Below, one piece after another: positions 40,788-50,448 of a stretch of DNA of 64,000 bases (the first letter of the stretch is position 1; the number at the start of each line of letters is the position of its first letter). Made by a program: the position numbers and the translations under genes. Source of the stretch: UA16 sp002292325. Its GTDB lineage: Bacteria; Bacteroidota; Bacteroidia; Flavobacteriales_D; Sanyastnellaceae. Under the pieces are notes generated by a model that was given only the letters and a program-made list of their open reading frames with translations, did not search any database and was not told the DNA's origin. The stretch covers positions 248,001-312,000 of the forward strand of contig CALSRC010000001.1 of assembly GCA_943788645.1 (NCBI GenBank), in the 5' to 3' direction.

Positions 40788-41975
40788 TCAGACTCGAATG
40801 GCCGCTATTCCGGGTAATTCTTTTCCTTCCAAATATTCGAGCATTGCTCCACCACCGGTGCTGACGTAGCTTACTTGGTCAGCTAATCCTGCCTGGTTAA
40901 TCGCTGCGACGGAGTCACCGCCTCCGATCAACGTAAACGCACCGCTGTTTGCTGTGGCTTCGGCAAGTGCTGCAGCAACTGAGTTGGTTCCACCTGCAAA
41001 CGCCTCCATTTCGAAGACACCCATCGGGCCATTCCACAACACCGTCTTGCTGCTGAGCACGGCCTCGACAAATCGTTCGGTTGTTTCCGGGCCGATGTCC
41101 AGTCCCATCCAGTCGTCCGGAATGGCATTCGTTGCCACTACCTGAGTCTGGGCGTCCGCAGCAAATGCATCGGCGGCGAGGGTATCATGCGGGAGCAACA
41201 ATTCCGTACCCGAGGCTTCAGCCTTTTTCAGAATATCCAGTGCTTGAGCATGAAGCTCGGTTTCGACCAGACTTGTCCCAATCGAACCGCCCTTCGCTTG
41301 CACGAACGTGTACGCCATGCCGCCTCCTACGATGAGTCGATCGACCCGTCCCATGAGGTGTTCTATGATGCCGAGTTTGGAACTGACCTTCGCACCGCCA
41401 ATGATTGCCGTCAAGGGTTTTTCGGGGTGAGCTAGGACTTTTTCAAGTGCATCGATTTCTCTCGCTAGCAACAGACCAAAAGCTTTGTCCTCAGGGAAGA
41501 ATTTTGCAATGACAGCTGTGGAAGCATGTGCGCGGTGGGCGGTACCAAATGCGTCATTGACATAGACATCGCCGTTCTCAGCAAGTTGACCTGCAAAAAA
41601 TTCGTCCCCGCCTTTTTCTTCGGGATGAAATCGCAGATTCTCGAGCAGTGCTACTTCGCCGGGCTTGAGGGATTGCGTGACATCAAGGGCCGTGTCTTCT
41701 ACGCAATCCGCTGCAAATTTGACCGATCGTCCGAGTAACCCTTCTAGAGTTGGCATGATGTGGCGTAAGCTAAATTGCTCATCTCGGCCTTTTGGTCGTC
41801 CGAGGTGTGACATCAAAACGACCGAGCCGCCAGCGTCCAGAACGTATTGAATGGTTGGAAGTGCCGCTCGGATGCGGGTGTCGTCGGTGACCTCACGGGC
41901 GTCGTTCAAGGGGACGTTAAAATCCACGCGAATCAAGGCACGTTGGCCACTAAAGTCAAGTTCGGTCAAGTTCAT
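40788..41975 (-). CDS. pgk: Phosphoglycerate kinase
   Basis: The glycolytic enzyme moves phosphate from 1,3-bisphosphoglycerate to ADP in the cytoplasm. The 395-residue protein has the N-domain signature RALIRVDFNVPL, SHLGRPKG, LLENLRFHPEE, and AFGTAHRAHAST, and the C-domain ATP-binding GGAKVSSKLG, NGPMGVFE and LIGGGDSVAAI. All substrate-binding regions are intact. The start at 41975 overlaps the glyS stop (ATGA); the longer frame lies in glyS. Its linkage to glyS is an operon specific to this lineage. Confidence 0.95.
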   Translation of the reverse strand: MNLTELDFSGQRALIRVDFNVPLNDAREVTDDTRIRAALPTIQYVLDAGGSVVLMSHLGRPKGRDEQFSLRHIMPTLEGLLGRSVKFAADCVEDTALDVTQSLKPGEVALLENLRFHPEEKGGDEFFAGQLAENGDVYVNDAFGTAHRAHASTAVIAKFFPEDKAFGLLLAREIDALEKVLAHPEKPLTAIIGGAKVSSKLGIIEHLMGRVDRLIVGGGMAYTFVQAKGGSIGTSLVETELHAQALDILKKAEASGTELLLPHDTLAADAFAADAQTQVVATNAIPDDWMGLDIGPETTERFVEAVLSSKTVLWNGPMGVFEMEAFAGGTNSVAAALAEATANSGAFTLIGGGDSVAAINQAGLADQVSYVSTGGGAMLEYLEGKELPGIAAIRV

Positions 41976-43507
41976 GAAGCAGCAAATAATTGGGCCATCC
42001 CTACTTTTTCGTTCACACGTGCGACGAGGTCCACAATGGCCACCCGTTCTTGTTGCATGGTATCGCGGTCGCGGATGGTAACAGCCTGGTCCGTTAGCGT
42101 ATCGTGGTCCACGGTGATGCAAAGGGGCGTGCCAATGGCATCTTGCCGGCGGTACCGTCGGCCAATGGCGTCCTTTTCGTCGTACTGTACGTTGTGGTCC
42201 ATCTGAAGCATGGCGAGAACTTCCCGTGCTTTCTCGGGCAGGCCGTCTTTTTTGATCAAAGGCAATACAGCTGCTTTGACCGGAGCCAAAGGCGCGGGAA
42301 TGTTCATCACGGTCCTTTGTGATCCGTCTTCGAGGGTCTCTTCGTTGTACGCTGCGCTCAACGTTGCGAGGAACATCCGGTCGAGCCCGATGGAGGTTTC
42401 TACAACGAACGGAACGTAGCTTTCTTGGGTCTCTGGATCGAAGTAGCGAAGCTTGCGACCGCTATGCTCTTCGTGCTGGCGCAGGTCAAAGTCGGTGCGG
42501 GAATGAACGCCTTCGAGCTCCTTGAAACCCATCGGGAAGTCGAATTCGATATCGGAGGCGGCCTCGGCGTAGTGTGCGAGTTTGATGTGGTCGTGAAAGC
42601 GATGCTTTCCGTCGCCAAATCCCAGCGCTTTGTGCCACTTGAGCCGAGCTGCTTTCCAGTATTCATACCATTCGCTCTGGGTGCCTGGCTTCACGAAGAA
42701 TTGCATTTCCATTTGTTCAAATTCGCGCATGCGAAAGATGAACTGACGGGCGATGATTTCGTTTCGAAAAGCCTTACCAATTTGGGCGATCCCAAAAGGC
42801 AACTTCATGCGCCCGCTTTTCTGGACATTGAGGTAATTCACAAAGATCCCTTGCGCAGTCTCAGGACGTAGGTAAATGATGCCGCTGTCGCCGCTTACCG
42901 CACCGAGCTCCGTTTTGAACATCAAGTTGAACTGGCGAACCTCCGTCCAATTCCGACTCCCCGAGTCAGGATCCGCAATCTGCAAGTCTTCGATCAGTGC
43001 TTTCACGGCGGGCAGGTCCTCGGCATCCATCGCTTCTTTAAAACGGCGGTTTACGTCGTCGATTTGTGCTTGGCGCTCGACAATGCGGCCGTTGGTGCTG
43101 CGGAATTGAGCTTCGTCAAATGAATCTCCGAAACGCTTGGCGGCCTTGACGACGTCTTTGTTGATCTTGGCATCGATTTTGGCCACATAATCTTCGATTA
43201 ATACGTCGGCGCGGTAACGTTTTTTGCTGTCTTTGTTGTCGATGAGGGGGTCATTGAACGCATCCACGTGCCCGGACGCTTTCCACGTGAGGGGATGCAT
43301 GAAGATGCTGGCGTCGATGCCCACAATGTTTTCGTGCATGCGCACCATGGCTGTCCACCAGTACTGTTTGATGTTGTTTTTCAGCTCTGAGCCGAGTTGA
43401 CCATAATCGTAGGCAGCGGAAAGGCCGTCATAGATTTCGCTTGAGGGAAATACAAATCCGTACTCTTTCGAGTGGCTGATGACTTTTTTGAGAAGATCGT
43501 CGCTCAT
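41972..43507 (-). CDS. glyS: Glycine-tRNA ligase (single-chain, class II)
   Basis: The 511-residue enzyme is the homodimeric type of glycyl-tRNA synthetase. It has the N-terminal ISHSKEYGFVFPSSEIYDGL motif with the YDYGQLGSELKNN segment (motif 1), motif 2 in AQIGKAFRNEIIARQFIFRM, and motif 3 within VETSIGLDRMFLATL, then an anticodon-binding domain with APVKAAVLPL. The start is ATG 43507 because the family begins at this point; the longer frame covers the promoter. Its mRNA has a leader of about 41 bases from a TACCTTTG element. Confidence 0.95.
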   Translation of the reverse strand: MSDDLLKKVISHSKEYGFVFPSSEIYDGLSAAYDYGQLGSELKNNIKQYWWTAMVRMHENIVGIDASIFMHPLTWKASGHVDAFNDPLIDNKDSKKRYRADVLIEDYVAKIDAKINKDVVKAAKRFGDSFDEAQFRSTNGRIVERQAQIDDVNRRFKEAMDAEDLPAVKALIEDLQIADPDSGSRNWTEVRQFNLMFKTELGAVSGDSGIIYLRPETAQGIFVNYLNVQKSGRMKLPFGIAQIGKAFRNEIIARQFIFRMREFEQMEMQFFVKPGTQSEWYEYWKAARLKWHKALGFGDGKHRFHDHIKLAHYAEAASDIEFDFPMGFKELEGVHSRTDFDLRQHEEHSGRKLRYFDPETQESYVPFVVETSIGLDRMFLATLSAAYNEETLEDGSQRTVMNIPAPLAPVKAAVLPLIKKDGLPEKAREVLAMLQMDHNVQYDEKDAIGRRYRRQDAIGTPLCITVDHDTLTDQAVTIRDRDTMQQERVAIVDLVARVNEKVGMAQLFAAS

Positions 43508-43548
43508 GTTTTGAATGTTGTGCTGCGGTGCCGCCTGCGATGCGATTG

Positions 43549-43556
43549 CAAAGGTA
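43549..43556 (-). promoter_or_regulatory. -7 promoter element for glyS
   Basis: Reverse strand TACCTTTG, a full consensus match, 41 bases before ATG 43507. It shares the 98-base divergent spacer with the gpsA promoter. Confidence 0.55.
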
Positions 43557-43593
43557 GCGCGTTGAATTGGTACTGCGGTATCCGGGTTGCGTT

Positions 43594-43601
43594 TACATTT
43601 G
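43594..43601 (+). promoter_or_regulatory. -7 element four bases before gpsA
   Basis: TACATTTG, a full TAnnTTTG match, then CGGC, then ATG at 43606. It lies downstream of the first possible in-frame start (43567) and so supports the inner one. Confidence 0.6.
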
Positions 43602-43605
43602 CGGC

Positions 43606-44604
43606 ATGGATTCCAATCCCCGTTTCGGTTTAATAGGCAGTGGATCATGGGCGACAGCGATCGCCAAAATGCTCCTCACCAATATGGATGAGTTGCATTG
43701 GTGGGTGCGTCGAGAGGAAACCGGCGAACACCTTATGGAGTTTGGTCGCAATCCGAATTACATCCAAAGCATAGAATTCGACACTCAAAAACTGCGCGTC
43801 TCGACGGATATGCAATCGGTAATCGATGCTTGCGACATTTTGATCATCGCCATCCCTTCTGGATTCCTGGATGTCACCATGAAGGAATATGAACCGAAGC
43901 GGCTTCAAGATAAAATCATCATCAGCGCCATCAAGGGCATGGTGGTGGAATACCATAGCATCCCGGCGCGTTACTTTCACAAGGAATTTGGCGTTCCTTA
44001 CGACCGGATCGGGCTCATCGCTGGACCATGTCATGCAGAGGAGGTTGCAAGGGAAAAGTTGAGCTATTTAACGGTGGCTTGTCCGGATTTAGACGTTGCG
44101 GATACCGTCGGGGGGGCCTTGACTACGCGTTACATTCGGGTCAAAACAAGTGAAGATGTTGTCGGCGCGGAATTGGCAGCCGTCTTGAAAAACATCTACG
44201 CCATTGGCGCGGGAATTGCAACGGGTTTGGGGTACGGCGATAACTTTCTGAGCGTGCTGATTTCAAATGCCTCACAGGAAATGAAACGGTTCCTAGCTGC
44301 TGTGCATGAGCACGACCGGGACGTAAAGGAAAGTGCCTACCTCGGTGACTTATTGGTCACAGCCTACAGCCCCCACAGCCGAAACAGAACCTTGGGCATG
44401 ATGATCGGTAAGGGGTACAGTGTCAAGGGGGCGATGATGGAAATGAACATGGTGGCGGAGGGGTTCAATGGCTCGAAAGGCACGTTTCACTTGAATCAAG
44501 AATTCAAAGTCGACATGCCCATCGCGGATTCCGTCTACCGCATTTTACACGAGCGCATGTCGCCTGTGATTGAAATGCGTTTGTTGACTGAACAGTTGAC
44601 ATAA
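43606..44604 (+). CDS. gpsA: NAD(P)H-dependent glycerol-3-phosphate dehydrogenase
   Basis: GpsA reduces dihydroxyacetone phosphate to glycerol-3-phosphate for phospholipid synthesis. The 332-residue protein has the Rossmann motif GLIGSGSWATAIAKM, the NPNYIQSI segment, IAIPSGFL, ISAIKGM, GLIAGPCHAEEVA and AVLKNIYAIGAGIATGLGYG, where the Lys of LKN is catalytic. Start ATG 43606 removes a 13-residue extension that would cross the promoter. It is divergent from glyS and followed by a hairpin terminator. Confidence 0.93.
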   Translation: MDSNPRFGLIGSGSWATAIAKMLLTNMDELHWWVRREETGEHLMEFGRNPNYIQSIEFDTQKLRVSTDMQSVIDACDILIIAIPSGFLDVTMKEYEPKRLQDKIIISAIKGMVVEYHSIPARYFHKEFGVPYDRIGLIAGPCHAEEVAREKLSYLTVACPDLDVADTVGGALTTRYIRVKTSEDVVGAELAAVLKNIYAIGAGIATGLGYGDNFLSVLISNASQEMKRFLAAVHEHDRDVKESAYLGDLLVTAYSPHSRNRTLGMMIGKGYSVKGAMMEMNMVAEGFNGSKGTFHLNQEFKVDMPIADSVYRILHERMSPVIEMRLLTEQLT

Positions 44605-44626
44605 CCTCCGATAGGCAGGCAACCGG

Positions 44627-44644
44627 AACGGTCTTTTGACCGTT
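44627..44644 (+). terminator. Hairpin terminator after gpsA
   Basis: A perfect 7-base stem AACGGTC/GACCGTT with a TTTT loop, followed by ATTTGTTT. It lies 22 bases after the gpsA stop and 12 before the next start. Confidence 0.5.
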
Positions 44645-44655
44645 ATTTGTTTGAT

Positions 44656-47600
44656 ATGCTCAAAATAAACTCCATTTTTTGTCTCGGTGTCCTATGGGGG
44701 TGTGCGGCATATTCGAATCTTTTGGTTGCAGCGGATGATGTTCCTCGCAAACGCACGGTGCAGCATGCTCAGGCCCCCTCTGGGGTGTGGTTTGTTCCCA
44801 ATGCAGGGCAATGGCCTATGGATGTCGAGGCGTCTGCTCGGGTGAACGGAGGCGATGTGTGGTTGACTGGAACAGGATGGAAGGCAGCGATGTTGGGCGA
44901 AGGCTACGATGCGTTGGGCAGGCATGAGGCGCCAAATGGACCGCTGGTGAAACACGTGTTGGAGGTGAATTGGGAAGGGTGCAATCTTGAGGCGTCGTTC
45001 GATGGATCAGCTGCTCCAGCGGGGCACCAAGTGTCTTTTTACCGTGGTCAGGATCGGTCAAAATGGGCGGAGGGGATTCGTCCTACTGGCAAATACACGG
45101 TGCATGAAGTCTGGCCTGGCATTGACGCAGTGATGGACGGTCAACGAGGAGATGCAGCTCACATCAAGTCCGACTGGCACGTGGCACCCGGGGCGGATCC
45201 TACTCAAATTTCGATGCGATACGACGGCCTTGATTCACGTCTGCAGGTTGATGGTACTTTGAGGCACTTGATTGGTCCAGCCGTGGGAGAAGGTGAAGCG
45301 GTTACGGGAGCTTGGGGTCATGTTTCCGAAGCGGCGCCGTTTGCCTATCAAATGAACGGTACGCGCATGGAGGAAGTGCCTTGCTCTTACGTTCTAACAC
45401 CCATTGGAGACGGCAAGAATCGGCTAACCTTTGACCTTGGTTCATATGATCCGTCGCGCGCTTTGATCATTGATCCTGAAATTGAGTTCGCTTCTTTCGT
45501 GGGCTCTTCAGCTGACAGTTGGGGTTTTACTGCTGCATATGACGATGCAGGTCGGCTGATTGGGGGATCAGGAGTGCGCGGTGCAGGATACCCAACAACG
45601 GCAGGCGCCATTAGCAATGCCTTCAGTGGAGGAGATTTCGATTTTGGCATCAGTGTTTTTTCACCGGATGGTTCTGCGTTGGAATACAGCACATATTTGG
45701 GCGGTAGCATGCGCGAATACCCGCACAGTTTGGTAACAGACGAGAATGGAGACATTTACGCCATGGGCACAACGGGATCTCAGGATTTCCCAACGACGGC
45801 AGGCTCATACCAACCAGACTTTGCTGGAGGACCCTTCATCGACCTTGGGGCGAACTATTTCTACGGAGCATACGACAGCGGATGTGATATCGTGATATCC
45901 CGCATAGATGGAGTGGATGGTTCGCTGGTGGCATCCACTTTCGTAGGCGGCTCAGAAAATGATGGGCTCAACCTCGGAGAAAAAATCAACTACAATTACG
46001 GCGATGTCTGCCGAGGCGAAATCGCCATTGATCCGGGAGGAGAGGTGTGGGTGGCAACGAGCTCGCGAAGCGATGACTTTCCCATGGTAGATGCATTGGA
46101 TCCCGGCCTGAGTGGGACATGCGATGCCGTAATTTTTAGGTTATCCAATGATTTAGAAGAATTGGAGTTTTCGACCTTTTTTGGAGGGAACTCAGACGAT
46201 GCCGCATTCGCCATCCAGTTCGCTCTAGGAGAACCGTTGGCTTATGTCACGGGGGGAACAAAAAGCGATGACTTGCCCACCACACCGGGAGCGTATCAGC
46301 CGGATCTAGCTGGTGATGTGGACGGGTACGTATTTTCCATCGATTATTCGGGCACGCCATTTTTGTCGACCGCGACATATTTTGGAACCGATGACTACGA
46401 TCAAGCGTATTTCGTGCAACTCGATACCGAAGACCGACCTCATTTATGTGGTCAAACGGTAGGGAGTGATATGGAGTTGGTGGGGGATGTGTATGCTACA
46501 AATCCACTTGGAAGCACGTTTGTTGTCCGTTTAACAGAGAATTTAGAATCGGTGGACTTTTTGACGCGAGTGGGTTTGTCTATGGTGGGAGTGGACATCA
46601 GCCCGACGGCTTTTTTGGTCTCTGATTGCGATGAGATGTACATCAGTGGATGGGGGGGTGTGACCAATTCCTCCAACAGTGGTTATGCCAATCAATCGAC
46701 TTCGAATGGGCTGCCAACGACGGTTGACGCTTTTCAAATTGGAACGGATGGAAGTGATTTTTGGTTGGGAGTTTTGGCTCCAGAGGCGGCGGATTTGACA
46801 TACGGAACGTATTTTGGTGGGCCGTTTTCCAACGAGCACGTGGATGGCGGGACATCGCGCTTCGATAAAAACGGTACGGTATACCAGGCGGTTTGTGCAG
46901 GCTGCGGCGGCTGGGATGACTTTCCTTCTACAACGGGGGCGTGGTCGAGCACCAACAACTCGTCCAATTGCAACCTCGGCGTTTTTAAGTTCAATCTGGG
47001 TTCTTTGGTTGCGGATATCACCATCGATGCGCCGGACATTATTTGCGCCGGCGAGCCGATTCAATTCGTCAACAATTCCATCGGCGGAACCAATTATGAG
47101 TGGTTTTTTGGAGACCTCAATTCGAGCGATGAAGAAAATCCGGAATACATCTATGCCACGCCAGGTGAGTGGGATGTGATGCTCATTGTATCGAGCTCTT
47201 CAGGTTCTGCAGGCTGCCTGGAGCCGGATACAGCGTTTGCAAGCTTATTCATTGAAGACGTCCCGCAGCCTTTGATTGATGAGGTTCCTCCGATTTGCGA
47301 AGGAGAATCAGCAACGCTGCAAGCTTACGGCACCGGCTCTTTGCAGTGGCAACCCGACCCCACCTTAGACGACCCTTCGTTGCCCAACCCGTCGGTGACA
47401 CCCAATGCGACCACTACCTATACCGTGGAGGACAGCAATTCATGTGGTGTTGGGACGGCACAAGTCACGGTGGTGGTCGAAGTTCTCCAGACGGAAATCA
47501 CGGATGATATGACGATTTGTGTTGGTGACGTTGTGCAACTGGAGGCGACGGGTGGAAGCGATGTAATTTGGAGTCCGACCGCAGGCTTGGGCTCACCTAC

Positions 47601-48672
47601 TTCAGAGACGACCACCGCAAGTCCGGCAGAAACAACGACGTACACAGCGTTGATTTCAAGCCCCAATGATTGCCTTGCTGAGGAAGAAGTGACCATTAAC
47701 GTGGTTCAGTCCGCACCGGGCGGACAAACCTATCCTACCATCAATTTGTGTGTGGGACAGGGCGTCTTTTTGGAAGCGGCCGAAGGCGTTAGTTATTTGT
47801 GGTCACCGGCTGATTTGGTAACGAATCCTTTGGTGCAAAATCCCTACACTTCACCTTCATCGAATACGACGTACTACGTTTCCATTGCCAACGCGTGTGG
47901 CGTGGGAGTGGACAGCGTGAGCATTGAGCTGATCGCACCGACAGCCTCTGCGACAGGGGGTGGCTGGATGTGCCGCGGGGAAACCATGGAACTCAGTGCT
48001 TCGGATGCGGTCTCCTATTCTTGGGCGCCGGCGGGGCTCGTCGCAAATCCCAATGCACAAATGACTTCCGTTTTTCCGGTGGAGACGACGACATTTACGG
48101 TTTATGCCACGGACGAGTTCGGTTGCACGGGAAGTACAGAGATTACGGTACAAGTGTGGCAACCACCCTATGTGGATGCTGGCCCTGATCGCGAAGTAGA
48201 TTGGCTGGATGAAGTGCGGTTGTTTGGAACCGTTGATGCCGATACGTTGTGGTGGACACCGTCAGAAAATCTCAGCTGCAGTGATTGCTTGTCTCCCGAA
48301 GTGACGGTAACAGGGCCGGGTTGGTTTGTATTGGAAACAATTTCGCCGGAGGGCTGCATCGCTCGCGACAGCACCTACATCGACGTGTTCAATCCTGTAT
48401 TTGTCCCGAACACATTTACCCCCAACAATGACGGGGTGAACGACGCGTTTTTCGTCGAAGGAATTGAGCCGAGGGGCTACCGATTGGAGGTGTTCAATCG
48501 CTGGGGAGATTTAATTTTTTACAGCGAAAATTCGGCAGAGCCTTGGATTGGCAATCATCAGGTGAGGGATTCGGAATATTTCGTTCCGGACGGCGTGTAC
48601 ATTTGGCGTTTGAGGTATGAATTGCGAGATGGTCCGCGGCTTGTGGAAGGGACCGTCGCTATTGTTCGATAG
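44656..48672 (+). CDS. Giant secreted SBBP/PKD-type protein with T9SS type B (gliding-associated) C-terminal domain
   Basis: A 1338-residue exported protein. After a signal peptide, an N-terminal beta domain (about 30-270) leads into SBBP-like propeller repeats (EYSTYLGGSMREYPH, DFPTTAGSYQPDF, ASTFVGGSENDGL, EFSTFFGGNSDDAAFAIQF, LPTTPGAYQPDL), then a PKD domain (YEWFFGDLNSSDEENPEYIY), four Ig-like beta domains each with a WxP pattern (LQWQPDPTLDDP, VIWSPTAGLGSP, YLWSPADLVTNP, YSWAPAGLVANP), and the type B signal from FVPNTFTPNNDGVNDAF to the end. The latter directs T9SS export in the gliding-motility family. I start at ATG 44656; a TTG three codons earlier is also possible. Function is likely surface adhesion; no enzyme motif is visible. 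Confidence 0.88.
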   Translation: MLKINSIFCLGVLWGCAAYSNLLVAADDVPRKRTVQHAQAPSGVWFVPNAGQWPMDVEASARVNGGDVWLTGTGWKAAMLGEGYDALGRHEAPNGPLVKHVLEVNWEGCNLEASFDGSAAPAGHQVSFYRGQDRSKWAEGIRPTGKYTVHEVWPGIDAVMDGQRGDAAHIKSDWHVAPGADPTQISMRYDGLDSRLQVDGTLRHLIGPAVGEGEAVTGAWGHVSEAAPFAYQMNGTRMEEVPCSYVLTPIGDGKNRLTFDLGSYDPSRALIIDPEIEFASFVGSSADSWGFTAAYDDAGRLIGGSGVRGAGYPTTAGAISNAFSGGDFDFGISVFSPDGSALEYSTYLGGSMREYPHSLVTDENGDIYAMGTTGSQDFPTTAGSYQPDFAGGPFIDLGANYFYGAYDSGCDIVISRIDGVDGSLVASTFVGGSENDGLNLGEKINYNYGDVCRGEIAIDPGGEVWVATSSRSDDFPMVDALDPGLSGTCDAVIFRLSNDLEELEFSTFFGGNSDDAAFAIQFALGEPLAYVTGGTKSDDLPTTPGAYQPDLAGDVDGYVFSIDYSGTPFLSTATYFGTDDYDQAYFVQLDTEDRPHLCGQTVGSDMELVGDVYATNPLGSTFVVRLTENLESVDFLTRVGLSMVGVDISPTAFLVSDCDEMYISGWGGVTNSSNSGYANQSTSNGLPTTVDAFQIGTDGSDFWLGVLAPEAADLTYGTYFGGPFSNEHVDGGTSRFDKNGTVYQAVCAGCGGWDDFPSTTGAWSSTNNSSNCNLGVFKFNLGSLVADITIDAPDIICAGEPIQFVNNSIGGTNYEWFFGDLNSSDEENPEYIYATPGEWDVMLIVSSSSGSAGCLEPDTAFASLFIEDVPQPLIDEVPPICEGESATLQAYGTGSLQWQPDPTLDDPSLPNPSVTPNATTTYTVEDSNSCGVGTAQVTVVVEVLQTEITDDMTICVGDVVQLEATGGSDVIWSPTAGLGSPTSETTTASPAETTTYTALISSPNDCLAEEEVTINVVQSAPGGQTYPTINLCVGQGVFLEAAEGVSYLWSPADLVTNPLVQNPYTSPSSNTTYYVSIANACGVGVDSVSIELIAPTASATGGGWMCRGETMELSASDAVSYSWAPAGLVANPNAQMTSVFPVETTTFTVYATDEFGCTGSTEITVQVWQPPYVDAGPDREVDWLDEVRLFGTVDADTLWWTPSENLSCSDCLSPEVTVTGPGWFVLETISPEGCIARDSTYIDVFNPVFVPNTFTPNNDGVNDAFFVEGIEPRGYRLEVFNRWGDLIFYSENSAEPWIGNHQVRDSEYFVPDGVYIWRLRYELRDGPRLVEGTVAIVR

Positions 48673-48712
48673 AATCACGGTCTGCGGTCTTGCAGGACTG
48701 GTTTGTTTCTCC

Positions 48713-48720
48713 TACTTTCG
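48713..48720 (+). promoter_or_regulatory. -7 element for the HU/SPOR gene
   Basis: TACTTTCG, 18 bases before ATG 48739. Unlike most others here, it leaves a short leader. Confidence 0.45.
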
Positions 48721-48738
48721 GGAAGTTAAACCGATTTC

Positions 48739-49773
48739 ATGACGGCCCTCAACAACCATTTACATCGTTTGTTTTTAGACCATGATTGCGTCGTGGTTCC
48801 AGGTTTGGGCGGGTTTGTTTGCAACCGTCAGCCTGCTCGATACGATGAGACGCTTCAAGAACTGATCCCACCTTCACGCGGGATTCTATTCAATCAACGA
48901 CTGACGCATCACGATGGGGTTTTGGTTCAGACTGTAGCTCAATCCGAAAGGATTACCATGGATGCGGCATTGGCCAAATTGGAGGCTGAGGCAGAACAAA
49001 TCAAGCGGACCCTTGCCGCGGGAAAAACAGCGACTATCGCTCACGTGGGGCGCTTGTACAATGGTTTGAACGGACGGATTCAATTTTTGGCGGATGAGGA
49101 AATGGAGAAAATGCTCCGATCATTTGGATTGCGTCGAATCCCGCTCCAACCATTAACTCCTGAGGTTTCAGTAGCTGTGCCGGTCGCGGTTCCAAATGAC
49201 CGTGCACCCATGCGACCAGGTCGCGTTGTGGAGTTGCCTCCTGCGCAGCTTCCGTTGGCTCGAATTGCCGCCGCCATTGCGGTTCCAATTTTGGGGGGAA
49301 TGGGAATGTTTATGATGGATGGATGGAATGGCCAGGATGCTTTGTTGAGTCCGTTATCCGTTGCATCGAGTACTGCGATTTATGAACCGCGGTTTGAAGG
49401 AGAGGCAGTGCCGACATGGTCCGATGTGGCGGAATTGAGTGCGCATGAAAGCGAATCGACTCGTCCGAGTTCAGCCGAGCCATCCGAATGGATGCCAGAG
49501 GCCATCACGGGGACCCCAACCACTGCAGCTGAAGCTTCGTTTTATATGCTGGTTGCCGGGGCATTTTCTCTGGAAGAGAATGCCAATGCTCTGGCGGAGC
49601 AATTGGTAAATGAAGGGTTTGATGCCGATGTTTTCCTTCAGGATGGCGGATTGCACATTGTGACGTTCGCGACGCATATCGATGAGACGAGTGCCCGGGC
49701 ACATCTGGATGTGCTGCACACGCAACCCGCCTCGAGAAGCGCATGGCTGAAGCCTTGGAAGATCATTCGTTGA
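48739..49773 (+). CDS. HU-CCDC81-like and SPOR domain membrane protein
   Basis: The 344-residue protein has two HU-like N-terminal domains (FLDHDCVVVPGLGGFVCNRQ and RGILFNQRLTHHDGVLVQTV, then a second half with KTATIAHVGRLYNG), a linker, one membrane helix (ARIAAAIAVPILGGMGMF, about residue 180), a periplasmic acidic linker, and a C-terminal SPOR domain (FYMLVAGAFSLEENANALAE, VNEGFDADVFLQDGGLHIV). SPOR domains bind denuded glycan at division sites, while the HU-like part is cytoplasmic and may bind DNA or protein. This architecture is typical of Bacteroidota and is thought to link division and chromosome, but the role is not proven to my knowledge. Confidence 0.85.
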   Translation: MTALNNHLHRLFLDHDCVVVPGLGGFVCNRQPARYDETLQELIPPSRGILFNQRLTHHDGVLVQTVAQSERITMDAALAKLEAEAEQIKRTLAAGKTATIAHVGRLYNGLNGRIQFLADEEMEKMLRSFGLRRIPLQPLTPEVSVAVPVAVPNDRAPMRPGRVVELPPAQLPLARIAAAIAVPILGGMGMFMMDGWNGQDALLSPLSVASSTAIYEPRFEGEAVPTWSDVAELSAHESESTRPSSAEPSEWMPEAITGTPTTAAEASFYMLVAGAFSLEENANALAEQLVNEGFDADVFLQDGGLHIVTFATHIDETSARAHLDVLHTQPASRSAWLKPWKIIR

Positions 49774-49785
49774 GCACAAGGAGGC

Positions 49786-50448
49786 ATGTCAGCACTCCCG
49801 GATGCATTGATTCTTGATTTTGGTGGTGTTCTGTATGACATTGAGTACGAAGCCCCTGTTCGCGCGTTCAGGTCATTGGGGGTCACTGATTTTGCCGGGC
49901 TATATAAGCAAGCAGCTCAATCGCCAGAATTTGACGCGTTGGAATGTGGCAGGATAGCGCCGGATGCTTTCTATCAATTCTTGGAGTCGCATTGTGCACC
50001 TGGAACGACGCGTGATCAGGTCATAGATGCTTGGAATTGTATTTTGATTGGCATGCACCGTTCTCGCATTGAGTTGGTTCAGGCGCTAGGCAAGCAAACT
50101 CGGCTTTACATTTTTTCGAATACGAATGTGATTCATGCGCATGTTTTTGAGGCGTGGATAGAGGAGAACTATGGACTGAGCGCGTTTCGTTCAGCCTTTG
50201 AAGGCATTCATTACAGCCATGAGTTAGGAGAGCGGAAGCCAAATCCTGCGGCGTTTACCTCACTTTGTGAGCGGCATGGCGTCCACGTTGAACGGGCGCT
50301 ATTCATTGATGATTCCAAGCAACACGTCGAAGGTGCGCGCAAGGCTGGATTGGAAGCGCATTGGCACCACCCGGTAGAAGATGACGTGGCCGTTTGGTTG
50401 GAGCGGCGTGGCTTTGACCTACCTCGTGCGGCCTTTCGTCCTCGTTAG
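49786..50448 (+). CDS. HAD superfamily hydrolase (HAD-IA, YihX-like)
   Basis: A 220-residue phosphatase-type HAD protein. Motif I is ILDFGGVLYDI (Asp nucleophile), motif II YIFSNTN, motif III the Lys in GERKPNPAAF, and motif IV ALFIDDSKQHVEGARKAG. The second Asp of motif I is replaced by Gly (DFGGV), as usual in the YihX branch. Substrates are probably small phosphorylated metabolites; I cannot choose. It begins 12 bases after the SPOR gene and is likely cotranscribed with it. The end overlaps the convergent DUF6495 gene by 4 bases. Confidence 0.85.
   Translation: MSALPDALILDFGGVLYDIEYEAPVRAFRSLGVTDFAGLYKQAAQSPEFDALECGRIAPDAFYQFLESHCAPGTTRDQVIDAWNCILIGMHRSRIELVQALGKQTRLYIFSNTNVIHAHVFEAWIEENYGLSAFRSAFEGIHYSHELGERKPNPAAFTSLCERHGVHVERALFIDDSKQHVEGARKAGLEAHWHHPVEDDVAVWLERRGFDLPRAAFRPR

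Noticed and set aside
49775..49785. A Shine-Dalgarno sequence (AAGGAGG) before the HAD gene
   Set aside because: Only one base separates it from ATG, too short for normal pairing, and other genes in the window lack such sites, so it is probably chance.
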